DNA of 64,000 nucleotides from Lepus europaeus. Its lineage: Eukaryota > Chordata > Mammalia > Lagomorpha > Leporidae. The notes under the pieces were generated by a model. The model was not told where the DNA came from, did no database searches, and saw only the letters and a list, made by a program, of their open reading frames with translations. Position 1 is the first letter of the stretch; each line of letters opens with the position of its first letter. Shown here piece by piece: positions 10,301 to 22,300 of this stretch. The position numbers and the translations under genes were made by a program. Location: NCBI RefSeq assembly GCF_033115175.1, contig NC_084836.1, positions 76,474,253-76,538,252 on the forward strand, given 5' to 3'.

Positions 10301-13300
10301 TGTGAGCTGGGCTGGACCCAGTTACCAAGGTGCGGGTCACCTTGAGTAAGTCGTGACCCCTTCTAGACCTCTCAGTCTTCCCACCGGGGAAGCCCCATCC
10401 CTCCTTAGCTCCAGGTGGGTCTGCCTGTTGCTGAGATCAGTGGGTTGTGTGGTGCGTCCATTCTCCTGGAAAGGCAAGGGTGTGTCTTCTCAGCCACTTG
10501 GTGTTGAGGGCGCCCTACATGCCAGTGTGGCGCTCGGGCCATGGACTCTGGGGAGGCCTGAGATGCAGCAGAAATCAGGCAGCAATGAGACCTGCTGTGT
10601 TCTGGCTGTTCTTTCCCGTGAAAGTAACGCAGAGGAAGAGGAGCGTTTGGGTCAAAGTGTGGGCTCCCCCAGTGAGGTGCCCTAGAAGTGACTGGTTTAG
10701 CTTGTGCAGCTGTTTAAGCTCTGCCAGTCTCCATATCAGTAGCTGTGTGGTGGGCTTGGCAGTCCCATGCCAGGGGCTGCCTTGCGGCTCAGGGGAGGGT
10801 GTGTGCCAGGTACCTGGTACAGCATCTTGTCGGTGCCCTGATCCCAGTTGCTGGGATCTTAGTGTGTGTGCTCATGTGCATGTGTGTGTATGTGTGCCGG
10901 TGCCCATGTGTGTGCATGTTTGTGTGTACATGCGTGTTGGGTGGGTGTGGATGCATCGGGTAAGCAGTCATGTCTCATGAGCGTGTACATGTGTGTGTGC
11001 ATGTGCAGGGGAGGGGCCTCTGTTGACTCCTTCAGGGAAAAGGACAGTTGGCTCTGAATGGGGTGCGGGAGTGGAAGTGGGGTCTGGGTACTGTGTAGCT
11101 GCCAGGCCCTTTGGAGGTTGGCCCCAGGCCCGGCTCTCACTCCCAGAACTGCAGAGAGTAGTTTGGGTCCAGCTGGTATTAACGGTCCTTCCAGCTCCTG
11201 CATGCTGTGGGGCTCTGGGATGTGGGTGCCCCGACTGACCTGCAGAAAGCCAAGTGTGCTCCTTCCTCCACCTTGAGCCACAGCTGTGCTCATAGCCCCC
11301 TGCACTGCCTGGACACTCTTAGGGAGTCCTTTTGCCCAGAAACCATCGCTGTCAAAAGTGTGGTATGATGAATCATCAGAAAGCAAAGGCCACTATACCA
11401 TCAGCCTCGTAGAAGCCCCTTCTGCAGCCGTCTGACCATAACTCCCTCCTCTGTACTCTGACTTGTCACTTCCCTGTGTCTTCCTTTTTTTTTTTAAAGA
11501 TTTTATTTATTTATTTATTTGAGAGGTAGAATTATAGATAGAGGGAGATACAGAGAGAAAGGTCTTCTGTCCGCTGGTTCACTCCCCAAATGGCTGCAAT
11601 GGCCAGAGTTGAGCAGATCCAAAGCCAGGAGCCAGGTGCTTCCTCCAGGTCTCCCATGTGGTTGCAGGGGCCCAAGCGCTTGGGCCATCCTCTGCTGCCT
11701 TCCCAGGCCATAAGCAGAGAGCTGGGTCAGAAGAGGAGCAGCCTGAACAGGAACCAGCGCCCATATGGGGTCCTGGCGCTGCAGGTGGAGGCTTAGCCTA
11801 CTAAGCCACAGCACCAGCCCTCTGTCTTCCTTTTTATAGTCTTGTTGCCCAAAAGTGCAGCCCTGGACAGTAAAGCTTAGTCTTTTTAAAACAAAAATTT
11901 GGGGGCCAGCATTATGGCTAAGTGGTTAAGCTGCTGCCTACGATACCATCATCCCATATGGGTGCCTGGTTCGAGCCTTGCCTGCTCCACTTCCAATTCA
12001 GCTCCCTGCCAATGCGCCTGAGAAAGCAGCAGAAGATGGCCCAAGTGCCTGGGCCCCTGCACCCATGTGGGAGACCTGGATGAAGCTCCTGACTCCTGGC
12101 TTCAGCTTGGCCTAGCCCTGGCTGTTGTGGCCATTTGGGGAGTGAACCAGCACATGGATGATCTCTCTCTCTCTCTCTCTTTTCCTTTCTTTCTGTAACT
12201 TTGCTTTTCCAATAAATAAGTACATCTGTTAAAAAAAATAAAGTAAACTGAAAGTTTTTTATGTCTTTCAAGTCTTGTATGACCTGTGGGTTCTCCTTCA
12301 TCCTTTGGATTTCCTCAGACTTTGTCTGTTGTGGCTCCTGCCATTTGTCCCTGGTGTGCTGGAATCCGGCTTGTGCCAGTGTCCCTCTGTCTGCTGTTTC
12401 CTGAACACAGCAGCTGGATCGTGAGATTGTGTCAGGCTGTGGGCAGAGCCTTTGACAAGAATGCCGGAGATGCAGGTGTTGCGCCTCCTTCACGCTCTTC
12501 AAGCTGGTGATGCCTTTTTGGCTTTTCGTTTCTTAGTTTTTAAAGTATTTGGAAATCGTGGCATAGGGCAGAAAGGTGCTCATGTCTTAACCACACCAAG
12601 ATGGAAGTTTTGTTCCTGGGCACCAGGATCAGGACATGGGACATTTACAGCTCTGGGAGGCTCTCGCATGCCCCTCGCCGCTGTCCCCAGGGCACCCTGT
12701 GCTCGTGGGTCAGCTCTGTTAGGCTTTGGGCTGCTCTGCAGGGGCTCACGGGGCACAGCACCTATGCTTACTTCTGGTCTCTTGCGGTCCTGTCTGTGAG
12801 GCTCATGCTGTTGCCGTGTGCACCCGCAGCGCTGTCCTCCTGTCATGGTGCTGCTCACTCTTGCTGCCGCTGGTGGCCCGAGGAGCTGCATCGTAGGTCA
12901 GAGACCCCTCAGCATGCACGGCCGTGTCCTAGTGATGGGTGGGAACACGGTGTGTGTGTGTGTGCGTGCATGTGTGATTGTGAGTGTGTGTATGTATGTG
13001 TGTCTTTTGTGTGTATGTGCGTGTGTGTTGAGGGACAAGCTCCTGACGGCCCCCTCCCTCCTGTGTCTGCAGCTCGTGTTTGACTACCAGCCAGGTGACG
13101 TCTTTGGCTGCGTGGCCGACATCGGCTGGATCACTGGACACAGCTACGTAGTGTATGGTCCGCTCTGCAATGGAGCCACCAGCGTCCTTTTTGAGAGCAC
13201 TCCAGTTTATCCTGATGCTGGTGAGGCACAGGACCTTGGAGGGTTGAGAAGGGGTTCACAGAGGGTGGAGGCTGGGATCCTTATGGTCCTGGTGGCCAGA

Positions 13301-16300
13301 TGCCAAGTGGACACCAGAGCTGCTGGCCGTGAGCCCTGCCAGTGGCTGGGAACTGGGATCCATGCCTGCAGGAAGGTGAGACGAGGGATGGAAGGAAGGC
13401 TGATTTGGAGCCGGAAGGCATCTCAAGACTCTGGCATGTCAGTCTCTCTCACTTGAGCTGCCTGCCTTAGCATTGCCCCTCTTGCCTCTATGGCCACCTG
13501 ACCAGAGCAAGCCCTTTGTCAGAGCCCAGGCCAGCTGCCCGGCTCCCCAGACCTGTCCGACCGCGCTGTACATAGCCTGGACCTGCCCATGATGGAGTGA
13601 GCTCACTCTGAGAGCATGGCCATGTCTCGCTCTCTTGGGTGTTCTCCTCCCGCAAAGCACGGTTCCCCAAACATCTGTTCTCAGCAACTGAGTCACAGTG
13701 TCTCTGTCCTGAGGCCCTTGTCCCAGAATTCCACCGCACAGCCTGCCATGTGCGTTCGGAGTGGGGCTGGATGTGCTCCAGGGAGAAGGTGCAGGGGCAA
13801 AGCTGGAGATTCAGGATGTGGCTCAGATGTGGTCTCAGGTCACCCCAGCCCCCAGGAACTCAGGGTCCTGTGTGGAGGGAATGGTGGGGCTCTGCGGGTT
13901 TATAGGAGTCAGGGGTGTGTGTGTGTGCTGGGTTTGTGGCCCTGATCCTGGGGCGTTTGCCAAGTAACTTGGGGGAGCACCAGCCTTCCTTTTAGAAACC
14001 ATCTTAAGTGCAGCTGGGCCCAAGTTCTATGTCGTTGTGAAAAGTCACAGCTGGAGCAGGCTGTTTAGCCTAGTGGTCAAGATGTCAACATCCCACACTT
14101 GGGAGTCCCTGGGTTCGATTCCCGGCTCCAGCTCCTGACTCCAGTTTCCTACTGGTGCAGACCCTGGGAGGCAGCAGTGATGGCTCAAGTGATGGAGCCC
14201 CTATATTTTGTGCGGGAGCCCCAGATTGAGTTCCTGGCCCCAGGCTGGTGTTGTGGGCATGGAGGGCATGAACCTATGAGTGGGAACTGTCTCTTTTCTC
14301 TCTCTGCTCCTCAAATTAAAGATAGTCCTTTTTTTTTTTTTTTTTTTTTTTTTGAGAACTCACAGTGAATTCATTCCTTTGAACTCATTCCTTTGAACTC
14401 ATTCCCTGCTAGTTCACATGTGGACGCAGCTGTGCAAGACCCATGCATGCTGTTCCCATATGTGCCTGTGGCCTGGGAGTCCTGGCAGGAGTCGGTGGGA
14501 GGAGGGGGAAGACTCCACGCCCAGCCCTGCACTCAGTGGCATGGGCTTTTCCCCACATAGGTTTCAAATAGCTGGCCCACTGACCAAGCGTTTGGGCCTG
14601 TTTGCAGGTCGGTACTGGGAGACAGTGCAGAGGTTAAAGATCAATCAGTTCTACGGCGCACCCACGGCCGTCCGGTTGTTGCTGAAACACGGCGATGCCT
14701 GGGTGAAGAAGTATGACCGCTCCTCGCTGCGCACACTGGGGTCAGGTGAGCGGCTGGGCCCCTGCCAGGAAGTATGCTGGACTGTGTGTGGTTTCAAGTG
14801 AGAGGCAGGCAGTGGGTGGGCGGGTGTTTGGGCGGAGTGAGTGCTGGCTAAGTGCCAGTGCTGCGTGGGCGCCTAATTACAGCGGGAGACCCCCGAGGAG
14901 CCGGGTCAGAGGGTTCCCAGGCACAAGCACTTTTTTCTCTATTGAAGCATAATACCTAGTGAAATGCACAAAGCCAAGTGTTCAGCTTGAGCAACACTTG
15001 CTTACAGGCCTACAAACAAGGGTGCTTGAAGGGACTAGCACTGTGGTACAGTGGGTTAAGCCACCTCCTGCAGCGCCGGCATCCCATATCTGAGTGCTGA
15101 TTTGAATCTTGGCTGCTCTACTTCCATCCATCTCCCTACTAATGTGCTTAGGAAAGCAGCAGAAGATGACCCAAGTGCTTGTGCCCCGCTACCCCCATGG
15201 GAACCTGGATGGAGTTCTGAGCTGTTGTGGCCAGTTGAGGGGAATGAACCAGTGGATGGAAGATCTCTGTCTCTCCCTTTCTCCTTGTCACTCTGCCTTT
15301 CAAATAAATAAAAATTAATTAGAAAACAAAAGCCGGCCGGCGCTGCAGCTCAATAGGCTAATGCTCCACCTGCGGCGCCGGCACACCGGGTTCTAATCCC
15401 GGTTGAGGCGCCAGATTCTGTCCCGGTTGCCCCTCTTCCAGGCCAGCTCTCTGCTGTGGCCCAGGAGAGTAGTGGAGGATGGCCTGAGTGTTTGGGCATC
15501 TGCACCCGCATTGGAGACCAGGAGAAGCACCTGGCTCCTGGCTTCAGATCAGCGCGGTGCTGGCCGCAGTGGCCATTGGAGGGTGAACCAACGGCAAAGG
15601 AAGACCTTTCTCTCTGTCTCTCTCTCTCTCTCTGTCCACTCTTCCTGTCAAAAAAAAAAAAAAAAAGCTAAGAGTACTTTTAAAATTCACAGAAAAATGG
15701 AATTAAAAGTATGAGTTTGCTTTGTTGCAAACTTTTTTAAAACTTGTGTAGTTTTTCGGCCGGCGCCGCGGCTCACTAGGCTAATCCTCCGCCTTGCGGC
15801 GCCGGCACACCGGGTTCTAGTCCCGGTCGGGGCACCAATCCTGTCCCGGTTGCCCCTCTTCCAGGCCAGCTCTCTGCTATGGCCCGGGAGTGCAGTGGAG
15901 GATGGCCCAAGTGCTTGGGCCCTGCACCCACATGGGAGACCAGGAGAAGCACCTGGCTCCTGCCATCGGATCAGCGCGGTGCGCCGGCCGCAGCATGCCA
16001 GCCGCGGCGGCCATTGGAGGGTGAACCAACGGCAAAAAGGAAGACCTTTCTCTCTGTCTCTCTCTCTCACTGTCCACTCTGCCTGTCAAAAAAAATTAAA
16101 AAAAAAAAAACAAAAACTTGTGTAGTTTTTCATAATGTACATTTTCCATTATTATGAAAAGTAGTTTCTGCACTTTTTTTCCAAGGGCGCTTTTGGAAGC
16201 CACTGCTCAGATTAAGCTCTGGAGAGTCTTGGTCCTCAGCAGGCTCCCACCCTCTGGCTGGGATGGGACCGTGGCGTGTGCTGCTTCCTCACCCAGTGAT

Positions 16301-19300
16301 GTGACTCCGTCGCGTCCGTGTGTTGTGGGGCATCAGTGGTCTGCTTATTTCCAGTGCTGTGTGCAATCCCACTGTGTGAACGTACCACAGTTTACTTAGC
16401 CATTCTATGCCTGAGGGGCAGTGTTGGGGTTTCCAGAAGTTATGAGCAGGGTTGCTGTGCCCATCTTGTAGGTGGGGATCCTGCACTCATGTCTGGAGAC
16501 TAAGTCTAGGCCAGGAGTCAGCTTTTTGGGTCATAAGTGAAACATATATGAAAAACATAAAGAAAAGGCATGATAGGCTATGCATGGATTTCCAGTTTTT
16601 TTATATCAAAATAAATTTATCTTTCAAATTCATTTCTCACAAACTTTTTGAAGTACCCTTGTAGATCTAGCTTTAGTAGAGTCTGCTCCAAACAGTTGTA
16701 GTTGTGTTTGATGTCTTCACTTTTAAACATTCAGTGAGATTTCATGGGGCTGGTGCTGTGGCGCAGTGGGTTAAGCCACCACCTGTGACTCTGGCATCCT
16801 ATATGGGTGCTGGTTCGAGTCCCGGCTGCTCTGCTTTCGATCTAGCTTCCTGCTGATGACCTGGGAAAGCAGCAGGGAATGGCCCAAGTGCTTGGACTCC
16901 TGTACCCACCTGGGGGACCTGGAGGAAACTCCTGGCTCCTGGCTTCTGCCTGGCCCAGTTCTGGCTGTTAAGGGCCATTTGGGGAGTGAACCAGCGGATG
17001 AAAGATCCCTCTTTCTCTCTTTCTGTCTCTGTCTCTGCTTCTCTTTTTATAACTCTGACTTTCAAAATATATGAATACATCTTAAAAGAGAGATGTGCAA
17101 ATTGCTCCTCCAAATTAATTACACAGCTACCGTGTATGGAATACCTGTTTTCTACCAAATGCTTACTGACTTTTTTAATATATAATTTTTTTAAAGATTT
17201 ATGTATTTATTTGAAAGGTAGAGTTACAAAGAGAGAAGAGAGGCAGAGAGAGAAGTCTTCCATCCACTTGTTCACTCCCCAGATGGCCGCAACGGCTGGA
17301 GCTGTACTGATCCGAAGCCAGGAGCCAGGAGCTTCTTCTGGGCCTCCCACATGGGTGCAGGGGCCCAAGGACCTGGGCCATCTTTTACTGCTTTCCCAGG
17401 CCATAGCAGAGAGCTGGATCGGAAGTGAAGCAGCTGGGACTCGAACCGGCATCCATTTGGGATATTGGCACTGCAGGCGGTGGCTTCACCTCCTATGCCA
17501 TGGCGCCGGCCCCCTCTTGCTGACTTTTAACTTTTGACCCTTTAATGGTGAAAATATTGCCGTGTAATCTATTTCTTTGATGACCACAAACACAGTGTAT
17601 CTCATTGTTTTTTTGAGTCTCCTTGTACTACTGTCCTTTAAGGGAACTACATGCAGTTTTCCCCTTAAAAATCCATTTCTCTTTGGTTTCAGGCATATTT
17701 GAGATCTATTAATGTCTTCCTTTTTCATGTGGTTTCAGTTGGAGAGCCTATCAACAACGAGGCCTGGGAGTGGCTCCACAAAGTAGTGGGGGACAGCAGG
17801 TGTACGCTGGTGGACACTTGGTGGCAGACAGGTGAGAGCCCCCAGGGAGGAGGAAGGAGAAGAGGAGTGGGCCTGGGGAAGCTGCAGGGGTAGTGTGGGG
17901 CTGGGGCTCTCAGAAGTGAGTGCCACTGAATAGACACTAAATCGCTTCAGTTCAGCGGGGCTGTCAGATGAGAATGCTCAGAGCTGCATGGCTGCTCTTT
18001 CCCGCGGTGAGACCATGGGTGGTCACTTCTCTGAGCATCTTTGGAATGGGACGATACCCCCAAGGTGGTCTACTGTGTCCGTGCACACTTTTCTTTGGGG
18101 CACCTTCTGGACACAGGTGCATCTGATGAAGGGGAGGTCTATTGTGGCAGGGACCATGAGCCCACATTTCTCTTTGAGTGGGAAGAGGAGGTTTTTTTTT
18201 TTTTTTTTTTTTTTGCCTGTGGGGTTTGGTTCTGGCCCGTCTCCTGGGATGGCCTGAAATGTCTGGGGACACGAGCCCACTGCTGATGCTGCCACTGCTG
18301 CCGTGGGGTAGCTCTCGGAGGTCTCGTGAGGGCACCCGTGTCTCACAGGACGTTTCCACGCAGGCTGCTAGAGGCTAGCACGTGAGCACGGGACTCGGGG
18401 GCCTCTCTTTGCATGGTTGGGTCTGTGTTGCACGGGCCCTGTCTGGCCCAGGAGCAGTTCTTTTCCTCCTCCACCTTTCTGTGTAAGTAGGCGGGCTCGG
18501 CCCCTTCCGCGGCGTGTCCCGTGCCCTCTGACGACAATGGCCCAGTCTTGGAGAAACGCACTGGCCAGCGCCCGGCTCAATCTCCTGTTTCTTCCTCCCC
18601 TCCCTGTCCCCACCCTGCAGAGACGGGTGGCATCTGCATCGCGCCGCGCCCCTCAGAAGAAGGGGCGGAGATCCTGCCCGGCATGGCCATGAGGCCCTTT
18701 TTCGGCATCCTCCCCGTTCTCATGGATGAGAAGGTGTGTGGGGGGGTGGGAGTGGTGGGAGGGGCTCCCTGGGACCGAGCTCCCTTGCCCACCCACCTCC
18801 TTCCTGGCTCCTCCCACCTTTGTTGCTCACCTGCCCAAGGTCTGGTGTGGGCACCTGCCATGGGGCAGGCATGTCAGTCTCCCGCCCTTGTCCCACTCAT
18901 GTCTCTTGGGTTGGCAGGGCAACATTGTGGAGGGCGGCGACGTCTCCGGGGCCCTGTGCATCTCCCAGGCCTGGCCAGGCATGGCCAGGACCATCTATGG
19001 CGACCACGGCCGATTCGTGGACGCCTACTTCAGGGCGTTCCCAGGTGAGCCTCCTGCAGCCGTCCCGTGTGCCCAGAAAGCCATCCACGTCTCTGGCAGT
19101 CCAGGGCAGGGTGGCAGAGCTGGCAGGAACAGGCACTGTTCCCTGACTTTCCTTATCTCAGCTCCACTGTGGGGCCCTGTGTGGGGCCCCCGGGTGTGAG
19201 GGTGGAGCCCCCTCTGAGCGCACAGCCCAGCCGGCCCGTGGCAGGCTTCCTGTTAGACCAAACCGACTGCTTCAGAGAGCTGTCCCAAAGCCTGGACTCG

Positions 19301-22300
19301 CTTCTAGTTGGCATTTTTTGTTTTGTCCCCGGGTGCTGCGGTCCCTGGTTGTCAGTTTAAAGGGAGGCCATCTTCTCTGCCTTGTTGGAAGTCATAGCTC
19401 TCAGTGTCACGCTTGTGAGTGCAAAGTCACCATTTTCTGGAAGCTTCTCGAATGTGCTGCTCACTTGTCTGCTGCTTGCTGGACATTTGCCATCAGTATT
19501 CTGGGACAGGGCCACACAGCACCCCTGCGGCAGCACCTGCGATGGGGTTACGAGGAGGGCCAGCGGGCACCAGGGTGGGCAGGTGGAGCCAGCATGTGGG
19601 TTCCCCCATCCCTCGAGGAAGATGGGGCCTGCTCCAGCATTCCTGGCGCTGAGTCCCTGGTTGTGTGCAGGTTACTACTTCACTGGAGACGGGGCATACC
19701 GAACTGAGGGTGGCTACTACCAGATCACGGGGCGCATGGATGACGTCATCAACATCAGCGGCCACCGGCTGGGTACCGCCGAGATCGAGGATGCCATGGT
19801 GAGCTCAGCCCGTGCCTTCCCTGTTGCTCCTATGCCTCCGTGCAGGTGCCTTTGGGTGGTGGTGGGAGTTTGTGCCCTGAGCCACCTCCAGCTCCCCTGC
19901 TATGCTGTGCTATAGTCTCCTGTTTCGTTCTGCATCTGCACAGGCGGACCACCCTGCAGTGCCAGAAACCGCTGTCATCGGCTACCCCCACGACATCAAA
20001 GGAGAAGGTGAGTGGCTGCAGACCCCCGGGGAGATCAGGGTTCACGCAGGGCACGCTGTTGGCCTGCCTCCTGCTCAAGTGGAGACTGTGGGCAAGGAAG
20101 CTGAGCAGCACACATGGTAGTCAGAGTTCCCAGATGCCCCGGCACTGGCGCCCTTCAAGGATGCTCATCTGTACAGAGCCATGACCTACTTGGCTCCCGG
20201 CTGAGCTGGGGGGCATGTCCTCCCCCAGGGGACACCGTGCACCATTACAGAGAGTTTGTAACTGAACATCCGGCCACACACTGGTCTTCCTGCTCACGGT
20301 TTGGGCACAGTGCCCGAGCCAGCGGCTCTGAGGCCTCCAGTCCTGCACATGGGGGAGGGGGTGCCCTGGGACTGGCCTTTGGTTTCTGTGGGATGCTTTT
20401 GAGGGAAATTTGATTTGCACTGCGCATCTGTATGCAAAATAGGACGCAGTCTGTCCCCGACTCTGCTGGATTTGCCAAGCCAGGTCTGCAGTGGGCAGAA
20501 ACACCAACGGCGTAAAGCCAGAGGCAGAGCGGCCACACTGGCCTGGCCCAGGGTGACTCAGACACATATGGGCTCCATGCCAGGGCACTGCCAGGCAGAC
20601 CAGCCTCTGCTGTTTCGCCTGGTGGCCCGGGGCTGGGCGCCCTTTTCCGGGGGGATGACATCCTGTGTCACAGCCCGTCCCAGACTTCCCCGGCTTCCTT
20701 TGCCATGCTCGGGTGCCACCGTTCTGTTCCTGTCACAAGCGCTGACTTCAGAGTGACCTGCTCTACAACATGGAGTTTATTGAAGCACTTTGGCAAACAG
20801 CGTTTTCAGCCGCCCTGACACATGCTGATGAGGCTGCTGTCCCTTTGTCAATGGGAGGCTGGGGTGGGGGAGGGGCTGTCATCCTGGGGAGGGGAAAGGG
20901 TGGGGATGAGAGTGTAGCCTGTGCCCCACACAGTGCTCCTCACACTGGCAGGGATCTGGGTCCTGCTGGTGGGGCCCCTGCATTTCACAGCTCTGAGGTC
21001 TAGGTGTCTCTAGGGTTAGGGAGTCCAGCGTGTGTCTGAGCCCCATGCGCCCAGTGCTGCCACCCCAGGTGTAATCTACCTGTTCTTGGGGCTCTCTAGC
21101 CACTCGATGCGCCCCAGAAAGGACACACAAGATCAAAGTTGGCGGATTGGAATGCAGATTAAACAAAATGTGTAGCGTGTTAGAGCTGCTGCCTGTCCCA
21201 GGCCAGCTTGACGCTCAGGGGGCTGTGTTGGGGTCAGAGCCTAGGCTTGCGGGCAGTGCTGGGGTCGGGGGGTCTCTGCTATGAGCACCTTTCGGTCTGC
21301 ACAGGGGTCTCGCAGACACGAGTCCTGGCTGCAAGCGCACCAGCAGCTCTGAGCAGCCCTTCCTACCTCCTGAGCAAGCCTGGTATTGCCAGGCCCTGTA
21401 ACGTCCATCTGGCAGCGGGGAGGAGCTTGTGTTATCAGGAGGCGGGTCACAGGCCTTTTCCTGATTTCTAACAAACTGGAGTATCTCTGTCTTGTAATTA
21501 GGTGGTAACCGGTGAGTAGCTTCTGGCAGGCCCTGAAGCCACCTGTGAGCCCTGTTGTGTCTTTGTCCCCACTCCCTCCGTGTTGCACTTGGACTAAGCA
21601 AGTCCATTTTGATTGGGACCCGGGTCCTGCCAGCCCTGGCACCTCTGGCCAGGCTCATGTCTCTTCCATGCCCCCGGATGTTGGGTCTTGCTGGCCACCT
21701 CCTACTCCTCACCAGCTCCTCTCCCCACGCAGAGGGCCCTCCCTCCACCTCTGCGCCCAGCACTCATTAGTCCAGACTCCTTTCCAGGCCCTTCTCAGCT
21801 ACCAGGGTGACAAAACTGTGGCCCTTTCCTGCAAAGATCTCTCAGCCTCATGAGGTGAGGGAAGCAGGGGTGCCTGCACGGCTGGTGCCACAGCCACAGC
21901 AGATTCATCAACAGAGCCGGGAAGGCTGCCCAGGTGGCTGCTGGATCTTGAGGGACCAGGTGGAGGTGGGGAATGGCTCTTCAGGCGGAGGCTCTTGGTC
22001 TGTGCAGACAGAAGCTTGTTCGGGAAACAGTTGTTCATTGACACACTTAACAAGTGTTTGTCGAGCACCTGCTACACTCCAGGCATGGTTCTGGGTGCTG
22101 GGGACACGGAGCCAGCACATGGGAGGGACGGGGAGAGGGGGGGCATGGGTAACAGAGTGTGGGTGAGGAGACCCCTCAGTGCCTGCGGCGAGGTGTGCCG
22201 GGGAACGAGTTAGGGCAGCGGGAACCGGTGCAGGAGTAAACAGACAAATGAAAGTCAGGAGGTTGACATAAATAGAAAGCTTGTTCGTGAGGAAAAGGCA

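Larger units (their letters stand above)
9369..13072 (+). other. ACSS1: ACSS1 intron 4
   Basis: 9369-10850 is unique GC-rich sequence with nothing recognised. It is followed by a TG-rich tract, two CSINEs (11489-11818 and 11901-12235) and a second TG-rich tract close to exon 5. Confidence 0.6.
13221..14607 (+). other. ACSS1: ACSS1 intron 5
   Basis: 13221-14050 is unique, apart from a short gtgtgtgtgtg run near 13915. An older CSINE with poly(T), then a 14-bp tandem repeat, follow. Confidence 0.6.
14940..16460 (-). mobile_element. L1M 3' end, antisense, split by three CSINEs
   Basis: The left part has attgaagcataatacctag and a following 3' UTR pattern. The right part has the ctgtgtgaacgtaccacagt, ttacttagccattc and gtttccagaagttatgag motifs seen in other L1M copies in this window. 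Degraded. Confidence 0.6.
14746..17738 (+). other. ACSS1: ACSS1 intron 6
   Basis: Mostly repeat: antisense L1M 3' pieces (14940-15030, 16132-16460) separated by three plus-strand CSINEs, an unnamed dispersed repeat (16535-16680), then two more CSINEs (16746-17084, 17190-17512). Confidence 0.75.

Noticed and set aside
14100..14135. tRNA gene (B-box-like gggttcgattcccggctc)
   Set aside because: The box belongs to the tRNA-derived head of an old SINE; no cloverleaf can be formed around it.
18521..19048. 175-codon plus-strand ORF over ACSS1 exons 8-9
   Set aside because: It reads through intron 8 and out of the ACSS1 frame in part; the spliced exons explain the conserved sequence.
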